From NVTR01 sp036480115 (GTDB lineage: Bacteria; Pseudomonadota; Alphaproteobacteria; Rhodobacterales; Rhodobacteraceae): a stretch of DNA of 64,000 nucleotides. Position numbers and translations under genes: made by a program. Shown here in pieces: positions 7,133 through 15,038 of the stretch (position 1 is its first letter; each line of letters starts with the position of its first letter). The notes beneath the pieces were generated by a model. It had not been told where the DNA came from and made no database searches. It worked only from the letters and a program-made list of their open reading frames with translations. The DNA lies in the NCBI GenBank assembly GCA_965224795.1, contig CBDDAE010000001.1, positions 62,001 through 126,000 on the forward strand. Direction: 5' to 3'.

Positions 7133-8161
7133 ATGAACGCTGCCACAAAAACTAAAGAATTTGACCCGTTCGTTGGATACTTCGTCTCTGTTTTATTGGC
7201 GTTGGTTGCCAGCTCTTGGGTCGCGGGATTTTTGGTTTACCAGTATGGTTTTCTGAACGCATCCGAGCTATCACATTCAGTTCGTATCAATCTTACCGGC
7301 GGGTTGTTTTTGGGCATAGTTGCTGCAAATCCGGTAGGCGTTTATATTGCCAAATCCAATAAACGAATGGCGGCAATACGTTTTGGGTTGGGTTTTGTGG
7401 CTGGAGTTTTGATACAAGTCGTACTTTTCACACCCTTTGTTGGCCACGGAATGTCACATATGATGTTTCTTATGTTGGCCGGTCTTGCGGTGCCAAGTTC
7501 GCTTTTGCTGACTGATATCCGAAACTGCATTGCGAATAGCGAAGGCAGTTCTAAGAACTCCTGCGGAAAAATCTTAGACAAGGTGCTTAAATCTTCTGAT
7601 CGACTGCTATTTGTCGGAATGATGGTGCTAAGTTTCCTATCATTTTGGGCCGTGTCGGCAAATGTAGCACAAGTGTCGGTTGTTATCGCCACAGTTTTGA
7701 TAGGTCTGGTTACCTATGTCGCGCGCCGCGAGGTGGATTGCGATCATGACGACGATCCGGAAGACGCAGAATACTTGGCCTGGCTGGCCTTGGACCCTGA
7801 AATACCGGTTGAAGACGCCGAACAAAAGACCCTTGAAAATATAAAACGAATTGCCTTCACCTTGTTGCCCGGCGCAATCCTTTTTGGCGGCATGACTCGT
7901 TTAGCGCAAAAATTTTTAGGGCAGATTTATCCAGATTTACGGATGGATTTTTCGCACCCCCTGGAAGCGTTACAAAACATAGGCATCGTCGCGGCTAGTG
8001 GACTGGCGGCGGTATTTTTTGGCATGATGGCAATTCTTGGGTTTTGCATTTTGATACTTCGACTTGTTGGCGCCATTCAAAACTGGTCATCAGCTCATCT
8101 TCGCGAAAACTATGTCTACCTTACACGGCTGATGTATTTTCGTCCGGCAAGTCGCCCCTAG
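7133..8161 (+). CDS. Unrecognised multi-pass membrane protein
   Basis: A 342-residue protein I cannot assign. It has about eight hydrophobic segments: five or six in the first 195 residues, then a soluble acidic loop (about 201-232, including DCDHDDDPEDAEYLAW), then two or three more (about 240-260 and 280-325). Histidines and aspartates in the loop could bind a cation, but there is no recognised motif. It stands alone between the rpsI terminator and a convergent tetR gene, so context does not help. No clear ribosome-binding site precedes the ATG. Confidence 0.65.
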   Translation: MNAATKTKEFDPFVGYFVSVLLALVASSWVAGFLVYQYGFLNASELSHSVRINLTGGLFLGIVAANPVGVYIAKSNKRMAAIRFGLGFVAGVLIQVVLFTPFVGHGMSHMMFLMLAGLAVPSSLLLTDIRNCIANSEGSSKNSCGKILDKVLKSSDRLLFVGMMVLSFLSFWAVSANVAQVSVVIATVLIGLVTYVARREVDCDHDDDPEDAEYLAWLALDPEIPVEDAEQKTLENIKRIAFTLLPGAILFGGMTRLAQKFLGQIYPDLRMDFSHPLEALQNIGIVAASGLAAVFFGMMAILGFCILILRLVGAIQNWSSAHLRENYVYLTRLMYFRPASRP

Positions 8162-8180
8162 GCAAAAAAGTTAATTCGGC

Positions 8181-8801
8181 CTAGCCATCTGGTGGTACCA
8201 GTCCCAATCCGCGCAAGTATACACCTATGCCACTTTCCAACAGATCCTCTGGGGGAAACGGTGATTTGGTACCAGGTGAACCACGCGCAAACAATTCAAC
8301 AACCCCATGGCACAATGCCCAGATATGGGCCGATACCATCTGTGCAGGTGGTCGTTTATCCGGTGGGATATGGGCGGATAGTTCCACTGCAGCACGTTCC
8401 AAAACAGCATGCGCCCGGTTCGCCACAATCGCCAGTTCCGGCGAGCTGTTGATGGAAACACCGCTTTCAAACATTGCAACATAATGACCTGGATATTTGC
8501 GGGCAAAGGCAAGGTAGGCTCGCCCGGTAGTTTCAAATGATGCCAGCGCCGAAGGTTGGCCCTTGGCAAAAGCATATTCCATCAGGTCAGCGAAAACTTC
8601 GTAACCCTGCCGGGCTGCCTCTGCGATCAGATCTTCACGCCCCTCAAAATGCCGATATACAGCTGCCGGGGTAACGCCTGCAGTTTTGGCAGCCTCAGAC
8701 AGAGTAAAGCCGGTCGGGCCCTTCGCTTCAATCAAAGTAAGCGCTGCCTCAACCAACGCCTGGCGCAGATTGCCGTGATGATAACCTTTTTTCTTAGCCA
8801 T
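8181..8801 (-). CDS. TetR-family regulator with WHG-type ligand domain
   Basis: A 206-residue repressor. The N-terminus KKKGYHHGNLRQALVEAAL and the helix-turn-helix GVTPAAVYRHFEGREDLIAE (about 44-63) are typical of a large TetR subgroup. The C-terminal ligand domain contains AHIWALCHGVVEL, the WHG-type motif. I started at the ATG encoding MAKKKGYHHGN; a GTG seven codons earlier is also in frame. The start lies inside the end of ppk2 (8-base overlap), so it is probably co-transcribed with it. The ligand is unknown. Confidence 0.88.
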   Translation of the reverse strand: MAKKKGYHHGNLRQALVEAALTLIEAKGPTGFTLSEAAKTAGVTPAAVYRHFEGREDLIAEAARQGYEVFADLMEYAFAKGQPSALASFETTGRAYLAFARKYPGHYVAMFESGVSINSSPELAIVANRAHAVLERAAVELSAHIPPDKRPPAQMVSAHIWALCHGVVELFARGSPGTKSPFPPEDLLESGIGVYLRGLGLVPPDG

Positions 8802-9663
8802 CCCAGATGTCGGGACCTCCACAGATTTTGTCGTCAGGTCTACAGGCTATATTGGGATTTTTACCCTGATATTCAATACCTTGCAGGATTGCTTGAATTC
8901 CTGCTAATCGGGCACGTTTTTTGTCGTCGGAACGAACGATCGTCCAGGGGGCAACTTTGGTATGGGTTTTCTTAAAGGTTTCGGAAATAGCGTCTGAATA
9001 GGCGTCCCATTTTTTTAGCCCCTCTACGTCGATCCAGCTTAGTTTCCATTGTTTAAGCGGATCTTTTTCACGCCCCAGGAAACGTCTCAATTGCTCAGCC
9101 CGACCCACGTTCAACCAAATTTTTACAAAATGGATGCCCTCATCCACCAACATGTCCTCAAATTCAGGTAATTGGCGAAAGAATGCGGCCCGTTGTTTGT
9201 CGTTACAAAAGTCAAAAACTTTTTCCACCACGGCCCGGTTGTACCAGCTTCGGTCGAACAACACGATTTCCCCGGCACTGGGCATATGTTTGACATAGCG
9301 CTGGAAATACCACTGGCCTGCTTCGCGTTCTGTCGGTTTAGATAACGCTATAACACGTGCAACACGGGGATTAAGGTTTTCACGTAACCGCTTGATTGTA
9401 CCACCTTTACCGGCGGCGTCCCTACCTTCAAATACAACAACAACCCGTTTGCCGGTTTCTTTGACATCTGCCTGAAGCTTCACAAGTTCCTGTTGCAGGG
9501 CGGACATCATATCTTCGTATTCGTCAACATCCATTCGTTTTTTGTAGGGGTAAGTTTCAGACAGAATGTCCTTTTTGCTGGCGTCTCTGATGGCGTTACG
9601 GATGTCTTTGGGGGCATCATTCTTGAAAAATGATGAGATAGCGCCGTCAAATGGCAAAGGCAT
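8794..9663 (-). CDS. ppk2: Polyphosphate kinase 2
   Basis: A 289-residue PPK2 of the single-domain class, which transfers phosphate between polyphosphate and nucleoside di- or triphosphates. The Walker A EGRDAAGKGG (79-88) is followed by the family block KPTEREAGQWYFQRYVKHMP and the Walker B/lid stretch EIVLFDRSWYNRAVVE. All expected motifs are present, so it should be active. AAGGAAAA precedes the ATG. It lies downstream of metA with a hairpin between, and overlaps tetR at its 3' end. Confidence 0.95.
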   Translation of the reverse strand: MPLPFDGAISSFFKNDAPKDIRNAIRDASKKDILSETYPYKKRMDVDEYEDMMSALQQELVKLQADVKETGKRVVVVFEGRDAAGKGGTIKRLRENLNPRVARVIALSKPTEREAGQWYFQRYVKHMPSAGEIVLFDRSWYNRAVVEKVFDFCNDKQRAAFFRQLPEFEDMLVDEGIHFVKIWLNVGRAEQLRRFLGREKDPLKQWKLSWIDVEGLKKWDAYSDAISETFKKTHTKVAPWTIVRSDDKKRARLAGIQAILQGIEYQGKNPNIACRPDDKICGGPDIWDG

Positions 9664-9680
9664 GCGATTTTCCTTATTTA

Positions 9681-9710
9681 TTGGCCACTATGTAGGGGAC
9701 TACTGGCCAA
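9681..9710 (-). terminator. Hairpin between metA and ppk2
   Basis: TTGGCCA (9681-9687) pairs with TGGCCAA (9704-9710). Inside, GTAG pairs with CTAC around a GGGA loop. It lies after the metA stop and just before the ppk2 ribosome-binding site, without a T tract. It may end metA mRNA, protect a processed end, or tune ppk2 readthrough. Confidence 0.5.
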
Positions 9711-9726
9711 GGCAACCAAACCAACC

Positions 9727-10665
9727 CTAACCGCGCAAATCCGTGGTTTTTTGACCAATCTGTGCCATATCGTAGGGTGTGGTCAGGTAAATCTCACTGA
9801 TCCAGTTGCTGTACAGCAAATGCGCGTGACTACGCCAACGGTTCTGTGGCTGAGCCGTCGCATCATCATTCGGGAAGTAATTTATCGGGAGATCAATGTC
9901 GGTACCACTGGTTTTGTCGCGTTCATATTCGTCTTTCAGGGTATGGCTGTCATATTCAAAATGGTTGAAAATATACAACGCCCGATGACGTGGGTCTTCC
10001 ACGAGGCAAGGGCCAACTTCGTCTGACCCTAACAAAATATTCAAACCCTTCGCGGCCGCTATCTCGCTTGCCCGCACCTCGGTCCAGCGGCTAACCGGGA
10101 TCACACAATCATCTGAAAACCCGCGCAGATAAGGCGAACGAGGGGTTAGGTTTTCATGGCGAAAACAGCCAAATGCCTTTTGCTTCATCATGTGTTTTTT
10201 AACATCGTGGAAATGGTTGATCATCGCCATTCCGCCCCAACACACGCCAAAAGTTGAATGCACATTGGTTTGGGTCCAGTCCATAACCTGGCGCAGCTCT
10301 TCCCAGTAGGTCACCTTCGTAAAGGGCAAATGCTCAATCGGTGCGCCAGTTATTATCAACCCGTCAAATTTTTGGTCCCGCACTTCGTTAAAAGGCAGGT
10401 AGAATTCGTCCATATGTTCGGGGGTTGTTGTTTTAGCGCGGTGTTCGCTCATCTTGATTAGGGTCAGGTTGGTTTGCAAAGGAGTGGCACCGATCAGCCG
10501 GGAAAACTGGGTTTCCGTCTGAATTTTCTGCGGCATCAGGTTCAATAACCCGATACGCATGGGGCGGATATCCTGTTTGGCCGCACGTGCCTCTGACATC
10601 ACCATGACGCCTTCGTCCTTTAGGACGCCAAATGCAGGCAGGTCTTTGGGCAAGGTTATGGGCAT
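9727..10665 (-). CDS. metA: Homoserine O-acetyltransferase (MetA family)
   Basis: A 312-residue MetA/MetAA enzyme, which acylates homoserine in methionine synthesis. The catalytic cysteine is C142 in STFGVCWGGMAM, with the His/Glu of the triad in the C-terminal half. At the specificity position TGAPIEHLPF the residue is Glu111. In characterised MetA proteins Glu111 goes with acetyl-CoA and Gly111 with succinyl-CoA, so acetyl transfer is predicted despite the historical name. Only 42 bases separate it from the upstream P-loop gene, leaving no room for a SAM riboswitch of usual size with its own promoter. Confidence 0.94.
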   Translation of the reverse strand: MPITLPKDLPAFGVLKDEGVMVMSEARAAKQDIRPMRIGLLNLMPQKIQTETQFSRLIGATPLQTNLTLIKMSEHRAKTTTPEHMDEFYLPFNEVRDQKFDGLIITGAPIEHLPFTKVTYWEELRQVMDWTQTNVHSTFGVCWGGMAMINHFHDVKKHMMKQKAFGCFRHENLTPRSPYLRGFSDDCVIPVSRWTEVRASEIAAAKGLNILLGSDEVGPCLVEDPRHRALYIFNHFEYDSHTLKDEYERDKTSGTDIDLPINYFPNDDATAQPQNRWRSHAHLLYSNWISEIYLTTPYDMAQIGQKTTDLRG

Positions 10666-10707
10666 ATTTGTCTACATTCGCTGGTTGTCAGGGGGGCTTT
10701 AATAGGG

Positions 10708-11505
10708 TCAGGCGTGGTGCTTCTCAAGGGCCTCGGCGATCATGGCATTAAAAGCGGCCAGGGTGGTGGCCGCGGCTACGTCATGGGCAGTGACGGTCAC
10801 GCCCCAGTTATTTGCCATAGCAGCATAACGGGGCTGGCGCTGCGCCAATGCCTGAGCATATGCCCATCTGACAAATTTGTCGGGGTCAACTTTTGTGGCT
10901 ATAGTATTGTTATTGCTAAGGTATTCGTCCCACTTCTGTCTTAGAAAGTTAGGGTGATAATACATGGGTTTGGGGGCGGCATCAAAGCGCTTCACCAGTT
11001 CAACACTATGTTCATCGCTACCTTTGATCCAAACCATCAGCAGGTTTTCTGAAAGAGTTTTTAGAACTTGGTTATTTTCGTCATGCGGATCGACCACTTC
11101 GCAGATCGATCCACCGCTGTCACAGATGAAATGGTCATGCGTGTCGCGCGCCGTGGCGATGAAGCGGGTGGAATCCAGCAGTGTATTTATTTCGGCCTGT
11201 TCGTGTTGCAATTGCCGGCGCATGTATTCCTTAAATTCTATACCACCCTTGGTCGGATCGCCGGGCTTGCCCAGATAGCTGGCCAGCGGTTCCAGATTGT
11301 CAAAACTGATATCGCCGCTGATATGTTCACGCAGATAATGGCTGCCAATCCGGAAATCGACGGAATAGTGAAACCAGTTGCCTGAGGCGCGTAACATATT
11401 GGAAACATGTGTTTTACCAAGGCCGGACATGCCAAACAGCAGCACCTTTTTGTGCGGGTCGTTTTCCCAATCCTGTGCCGATGCATAGATCATAGTCTGT
11501 TCCAT
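10708..11505 (-). CDS. P-loop ATPase of unknown role
   Basis: A 265-residue soluble protein with a Walker A motif GMSGLGKTH (about 25-33) near the N-terminus, resembling small-molecule or protein kinases that follow a GXXGXGKT loop. Downstream segments include DSTRFIATARDTHDHFICDS and SENLLMVWIKGSDEH. I do not recognise a named family. Such proteins are annotated only as ATPase in related genomes. An alternative ATG lies four codons in. It is upstream of metA by 42 bases and may share its transcript, but nothing else links it to methionine. Confidence 0.65.
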   Translation of the reverse strand: MEQTMIYASAQDWENDPHKKVLLFGMSGLGKTHVSNMLRASGNWFHYSVDFRIGSHYLREHISGDISFDNLEPLASYLGKPGDPTKGGIEFKEYMRRQLQHEQAEINTLLDSTRFIATARDTHDHFICDSGGSICEVVDPHDENNQVLKTLSENLLMVWIKGSDEHSVELVKRFDAAPKPMYYHPNFLRQKWDEYLSNNNTIATKVDPDKFVRWAYAQALAQRQPRYAAMANNWGVTVTAHDVAAATTLAAFNAMIAEALEKHHA

Positions 11506-11574
11506 TGGATGTTTGGCACTTGGTAACGGCTTGGCGATGGTGATGGTAGAAAAATTTCACCATGTGTTTTCTTG

Positions 11575-12486
11575 TCAGTCGCTACGTTTAAAATATTTCA
11601 ATACTCGACCATCAAGGATCAACATGCCAACAGCCAGAATGGCAAACCCGAAAAACGCCCTTGGTTGCAAAGCTTCGCCAAGAACCACCGCGCCCAGGAT
11701 GATGGCAACCGGTGAGATTAACAGCGTCACCAACATCAAATTGCCGGAACCCGCCGTTGCTAACACACGGTAGTACAACAAGTAGGCCATCGCAGTGCCG
11801 ATAACAGCCATATAAAACAGCGCAGCATCGACTGGTAGAGTATAGTCAAATGTCGGAATGCCATCAACAAACAGTGCCAGTATACCTAAGATCAATGCCG
11901 AAAACCCTGTCATGCCCGCCGACGCAACCTGTGGCGCCAAACCTTTTAACTGCTTTCGCGCCCATGCTCCGGCAAAAGCATAGGAAACCGAAGCACCGAT
12001 TACAGCCAGTTGAGCCAAAGACGTCAGATCAAAACTGCGCAATGCCGCAAAACCAATGGCGACAGCCAATCCTAAAAACCCAAAGCTTACTCCGACCAAG
12101 CGGTTTGGCGTCAAACGCTCATCAGAAAAAACTGCAGCGGCAACCAGCACCCCAAATATGGCGGTAGATCCGTTTATTATTGCCGACAAACCGCTTTCGA
12201 TACGTAACTGCCCCCAGGCAATCAGCGAAAATGGGATGACATTATTCAGCAGGCCCATTACCAAGAATGCCACCCAGATTTTCAAAGACTTAGGAACATT
12301 CAGTCCGCGTGCCAGTATATAGCCCCACAAAACAACGGTGCCACCAATAACCCGCAAAGCCACCATGGTGAATACACCCACTTCGCTTAGTGCCACTGTA
12401 ACAGCTAGAAACACGCCGCCCCAAATCACGGCAAGTAATAAAAGCTCGGCCCACGCCCTATTAGAAATGCTGGTTTGTTGTGTCAT
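11575..12486 (-). CDS. EamA/DMT-family transporter
   Basis: A 303-residue inner-membrane protein with ten hydrophobic segments in two EamA repeats. The N-terminal repeat has the typical LLLAVIWGGVFLAVTVAL, and the second ends near FAILAVGMLILDGR. It probably exports a small metabolite; the substrate is not readable. It is transcribed in the same direction as the P-loop gene and follows the FadL-like gene, from which a terminator separates it. Confidence 0.88.
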   Translation of the reverse strand: MTQQTSISNRAWAELLLLAVIWGGVFLAVTVALSEVGVFTMVALRVIGGTVVLWGYILARGLNVPKSLKIWVAFLVMGLLNNVIPFSLIAWGQLRIESGLSAIINGSTAIFGVLVAAAVFSDERLTPNRLVGVSFGFLGLAVAIGFAALRSFDLTSLAQLAVIGASVSYAFAGAWARKQLKGLAPQVASAGMTGFSALILGILALFVDGIPTFDYTLPVDAALFYMAVIGTAMAYLLYYRVLATAGSGNLMLVTLLISPVAIILGAVVLGEALQPRAFFGFAILAVGMLILDGRVLKYFKRSD

Positions 12487-12533
12487 TGCCAGTGGTTAAC
12501 AAATCGCCAAAGTAGATACGATCCGTTTCTTGC

Positions 12534-12564
12534 AAAAAAGGCCCCACCGATGGCAGGACCCTTT
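12534..12564 (-). terminator. Probable terminator after the FadL-like gene
   Basis: Read on the minus strand, AAAGGGTCC pairs with GGGGCCTTT (one mismatch, one G-T pair) around a ten-base loop and runs into six T. It lies 23 bases after the stop of the outer-membrane gene. Confidence 0.7.
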
Positions 12565-12586
12565 GAAGTCGAATATTTACGGTCTA

Positions 12587-13675
12587 CTAAAAGCTGAAAC
12601 CAACCTTGATACCAACGCCGACTGCTGTGTTGTCAGTGAAAGATGACGTTGTTGTGGGGGTGACACCTGTTATAGCATCGCCGACAAACACATAGCGGAC
12701 ACCACCGGAAATGTTCATATTGCCCATGGTGTACTTTCCACCAAGTTGGACACTGAAAAATCCGTCTGTCGGGGCCAGGTTAGTAGCAAACCCGCCCTGG
12801 GATTCTTCATATGCAACTGAAACAGAGCCCGAAAACGTGTCGGAAAATTTGCGGCCAACACCAAGTGTATAAGTTGTTACGTCGTTAGAATAGGAAAGTA
12901 GCGAACTGCCACCTGTCGCTCCGGCATATCCCGGCGGTGTAACGGAAAAACTTGTCCAGTCCACCCAGCGAATTGACCCAAATACTAACGTGTCAGCAGC
13001 AACACCAGATTGGAAATCCAAGTTCACAGATTGCGGCGTTTCTACATCCAGACTGGTTGTGCCGGTAAATCCACCGGTCTCAGAGGCCAGCAAAGTATGA
13101 CTGATTGCAGAATTGTAGGTTACTGCAACCCGCAGAGCTATATCCGGAATTTCGTAAGCTGCCCCAACTACGTAGCCAAGACCAGAAGAGGACGGAATAT
13201 CAAGGCCGTATCCACCAAGTACCGGGATTGAGGCCGAAGCAGAAAATGACTGATGGCGCAATCCGCCATGGACGCTGAAGCGCTCACCAACCTTATAGCG
13301 GCCAAGTGCTGTGATGGCGGTAGAAGTAATTTCGGCCGTGGTTCCTGCAAAGGGGTAGGGGGCCGCGCTTACGGGGTAGTTTACATTTGCACCGTAAGGT
13401 TGATCCAAAATTAAGGCGACGCCAAATTTGTCGCTGATATCCTGTTTAACGCCCAAACTGAACTGGGTGTAAGTTGCAGCCATGTTGCCCGATGGCAATC
13501 CGCCTACTGAATACACACCACTAACACTTGGCGTTACAGATCCAAATGACAGCTCAACATAGCCCCCATCTTGAAAGATGATATCTACACCCTGAGCCGA
13601 GCGTTCAACGCCTCCTGCCACCGCGCCAAAAGCGCTGCCCACAAGAATGGATGTTGTCAGAAATAGTTTTTTCAT
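12587..13675 (-). CDS. FadL/OMPP1-like outer-membrane protein
   Basis: A 362-residue beta-barrel precursor. Residues 1-20 (MKKLFLTTSILVGSAFGAVA) are a signal peptide. The mature part begins GGVERSAQGVDIIFQDGGY, similar to the N-terminal plug region of the OMPP1/FadL/TodX family, and the chain ends in Phe as outer-membrane barrels do (GIKVGFSF). Alternating hydrophobic strands and Gly/Ser/Thr-rich loops fill the rest. The family lets hydrophobic compounds such as fatty acids cross the outer membrane. It is a single-gene unit with its own terminator. Confidence 0.85.
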   Translation of the reverse strand: MKKLFLTTSILVGSAFGAVAGGVERSAQGVDIIFQDGGYVELSFGSVTPSVSGVYSVGGLPSGNMAATYTQFSLGVKQDISDKFGVALILDQPYGANVNYPVSAAPYPFAGTTAEITSTAITALGRYKVGERFSVHGGLRHQSFSASASIPVLGGYGLDIPSSSGLGYVVGAAYEIPDIALRVAVTYNSAISHTLLASETGGFTGTTSLDVETPQSVNLDFQSGVAADTLVFGSIRWVDWTSFSVTPPGYAGATGGSSLLSYSNDVTTYTLGVGRKFSDTFSGSVSVAYEESQGGFATNLAPTDGFFSVQLGGKYTMGNMNISGGVRYVFVGDAITGVTPTTTSSFTDNTAVGVGIKVGFSF

Positions 13676-13808
13676 ATTCTAGGTCCCCATCGAATTTTGA
13701 AAGCTTGTTCATATACTAACAACAATTGGGCGGCTGAGGCAAAGAATTACGCGGCGTCAGTTGTCCCTAACGAGGCAAAGCGTTGCACTTTTGGCGGTAC
13801 TGGCGGAA

Positions 13809-14678
13809 CTATTTGGGCCGTTCGGCAGCAATATTCAGGTAATTGGCTGCAAAAATTATCACGCCACCAATGATAACCGGCAAATTCAGTGACTCATTAT
13901 AAAGCGCAAATCCGATGATTGCGATCACCGGCAACCTGACAAAATCCACTGGCATAACCACGGCTGCTGGGGCAATAGACAGAGCTTTGGTAATGCAGAA
14001 ATGTGCAACCAACCCGGCCAGTGCCACCAATACCAACCATGGCCACAGGTCGTTTGTTGGCCAAGAGATATCGCGGTCATACCCTGCGCAAATCAGGGCA
14101 AAAACCAGCTGCATTGCTGTCAACCAAAACATAATGCAGGTAACCGATACCTGCCTCGTTAACAGCCGGGTGAATACTGCGGCTGCCCCAAATCCAACCG
14201 CCGCCAGGCCGCTGGCTATGATTCCAACTGAAAGGGTCGCGGCCCAGGGTTGGGTGATGATCAGAACACCAACAAATCCTATAGCCGCGGATACCATCCT
14301 GATGCGGGTCAGACTTTCCCCAAGCACAACAACGGCCAGAAACATCGCCCATATGGGTGAAGTGAACTCAAGCGCAAAGACCTGAGCCAAAGGAATTAGT
14401 GGAATTGCAAAGAACCACAGGTTTTGACCGGAAAAATGGGCAATATTTCGGACAAAATGGATATGCATCGAACGCATCGTTATCTGATCAATAGTGCCAG
14501 CGCCCTTTGCAACAAGCAAAACCACAACGAAGCCAATAGCAGAGCGAAATAACATGATCTCAAACGTATCCAACTCCACCGACAGGCTGCGCCCGGCAAT
14601 GGCCATTGCGGAAAACGACACAATGGCACCAATCATCCATATGGCCGCTCGAACAGGTTGGCTTTGGTCTGTGGTCAT
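13809..14678 (-). CDS. EamA/DMT-family transporter
   Basis: A 289-residue inner-membrane protein, the third DMT transporter in the window. It has about ten hydrophobic segments. The first repeat carries FAIPLIPLAQVFALEFTSPI, a stretch common in one Rhodobacterales subgroup, and the second ends near GGVIIFAANYLNIAAERPK. The substrate is unknown. It sits 38 bases downstream of the small monooxygenase gene and in the same direction, so a guaA-monooxygenase-DMT transcript is possible. Confidence 0.88.
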   Translation of the reverse strand: MTTDQSQPVRAAIWMIGAIVSFSAMAIAGRSLSVELDTFEIMLFRSAIGFVVVLLVAKGAGTIDQITMRSMHIHFVRNIAHFSGQNLWFFAIPLIPLAQVFALEFTSPIWAMFLAVVVLGESLTRIRMVSAAIGFVGVLIITQPWAATLSVGIIASGLAAVGFGAAAVFTRLLTRQVSVTCIMFWLTAMQLVFALICAGYDRDISWPTNDLWPWLVLVALAGLVAHFCITKALSIAPAAVVMPVDFVRLPVIAIIGFALYNESLNLPVIIGGVIIFAANYLNIAAERPK

Positions 14679-14716
14679 TTGGTGCCTGGATATTCAATGA
14701 TTCAGGTTAAAGAATT

Positions 14717-14995
14717 TTAGTCACCCGAATAGGTCAACATGCGCGGGATATGTTTTGTTTTGTTCCACCACGGGGAGGCACGTGTTCTTACCGTATGCAC
14801 TTCAAAGGCAACTTGATCATTAAACTGCTCGCTTACTAAAAACTTACACGAACCCGGGATGCTTTGTTTGATGTCAAAGCTGATATTACCGGGCTCGGCA
14901 CGGGTTAATGAAATATGTTCTGTGACTGCTTCCAGAAACATGTCCAGTTCTTCCGGCGCACAGGTGATTGTTCCATTGATCAAATAGTTGGCCAT
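14717..14995 (-). CDS. Antibiotic biosynthesis monooxygenase-domain protein
   Basis: A 92-residue ferredoxin-like dimeric alpha/beta barrel protein of the ABM family. It starts MANYLINGTITCAPEELDMF and carries the family pattern RAEPGNISFDIKQS followed by KFLVSEQFNDQVAFEVH. Small members often oxidise quinols or other aromatic substrates without cofactor; the substrate here is unknown. I chose the ATG at 14995, with GGAAG just upstream, because an earlier in-frame ATG lies inside guaA. Confidence 0.85.
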   Translation of the reverse strand: MANYLINGTITCAPEELDMFLEAVTEHISLTRAEPGNISFDIKQSIPGSCKFLVSEQFNDQVAFEVHTVRTRASPWWNKTKHIPRMLTYSGD

Positions 14996-15038
14996 GGGTT
15001 CTTCCAATCTTTGTACTCTGGCATGCGGCAAGGTGTTT

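Noticed and set aside
10666..10707. Possible SAM-II riboswitch before metA
   Set aside because: The gap is 42 bases and shows no pseudoknot-like pattern; SAM-II aptamers need more space.
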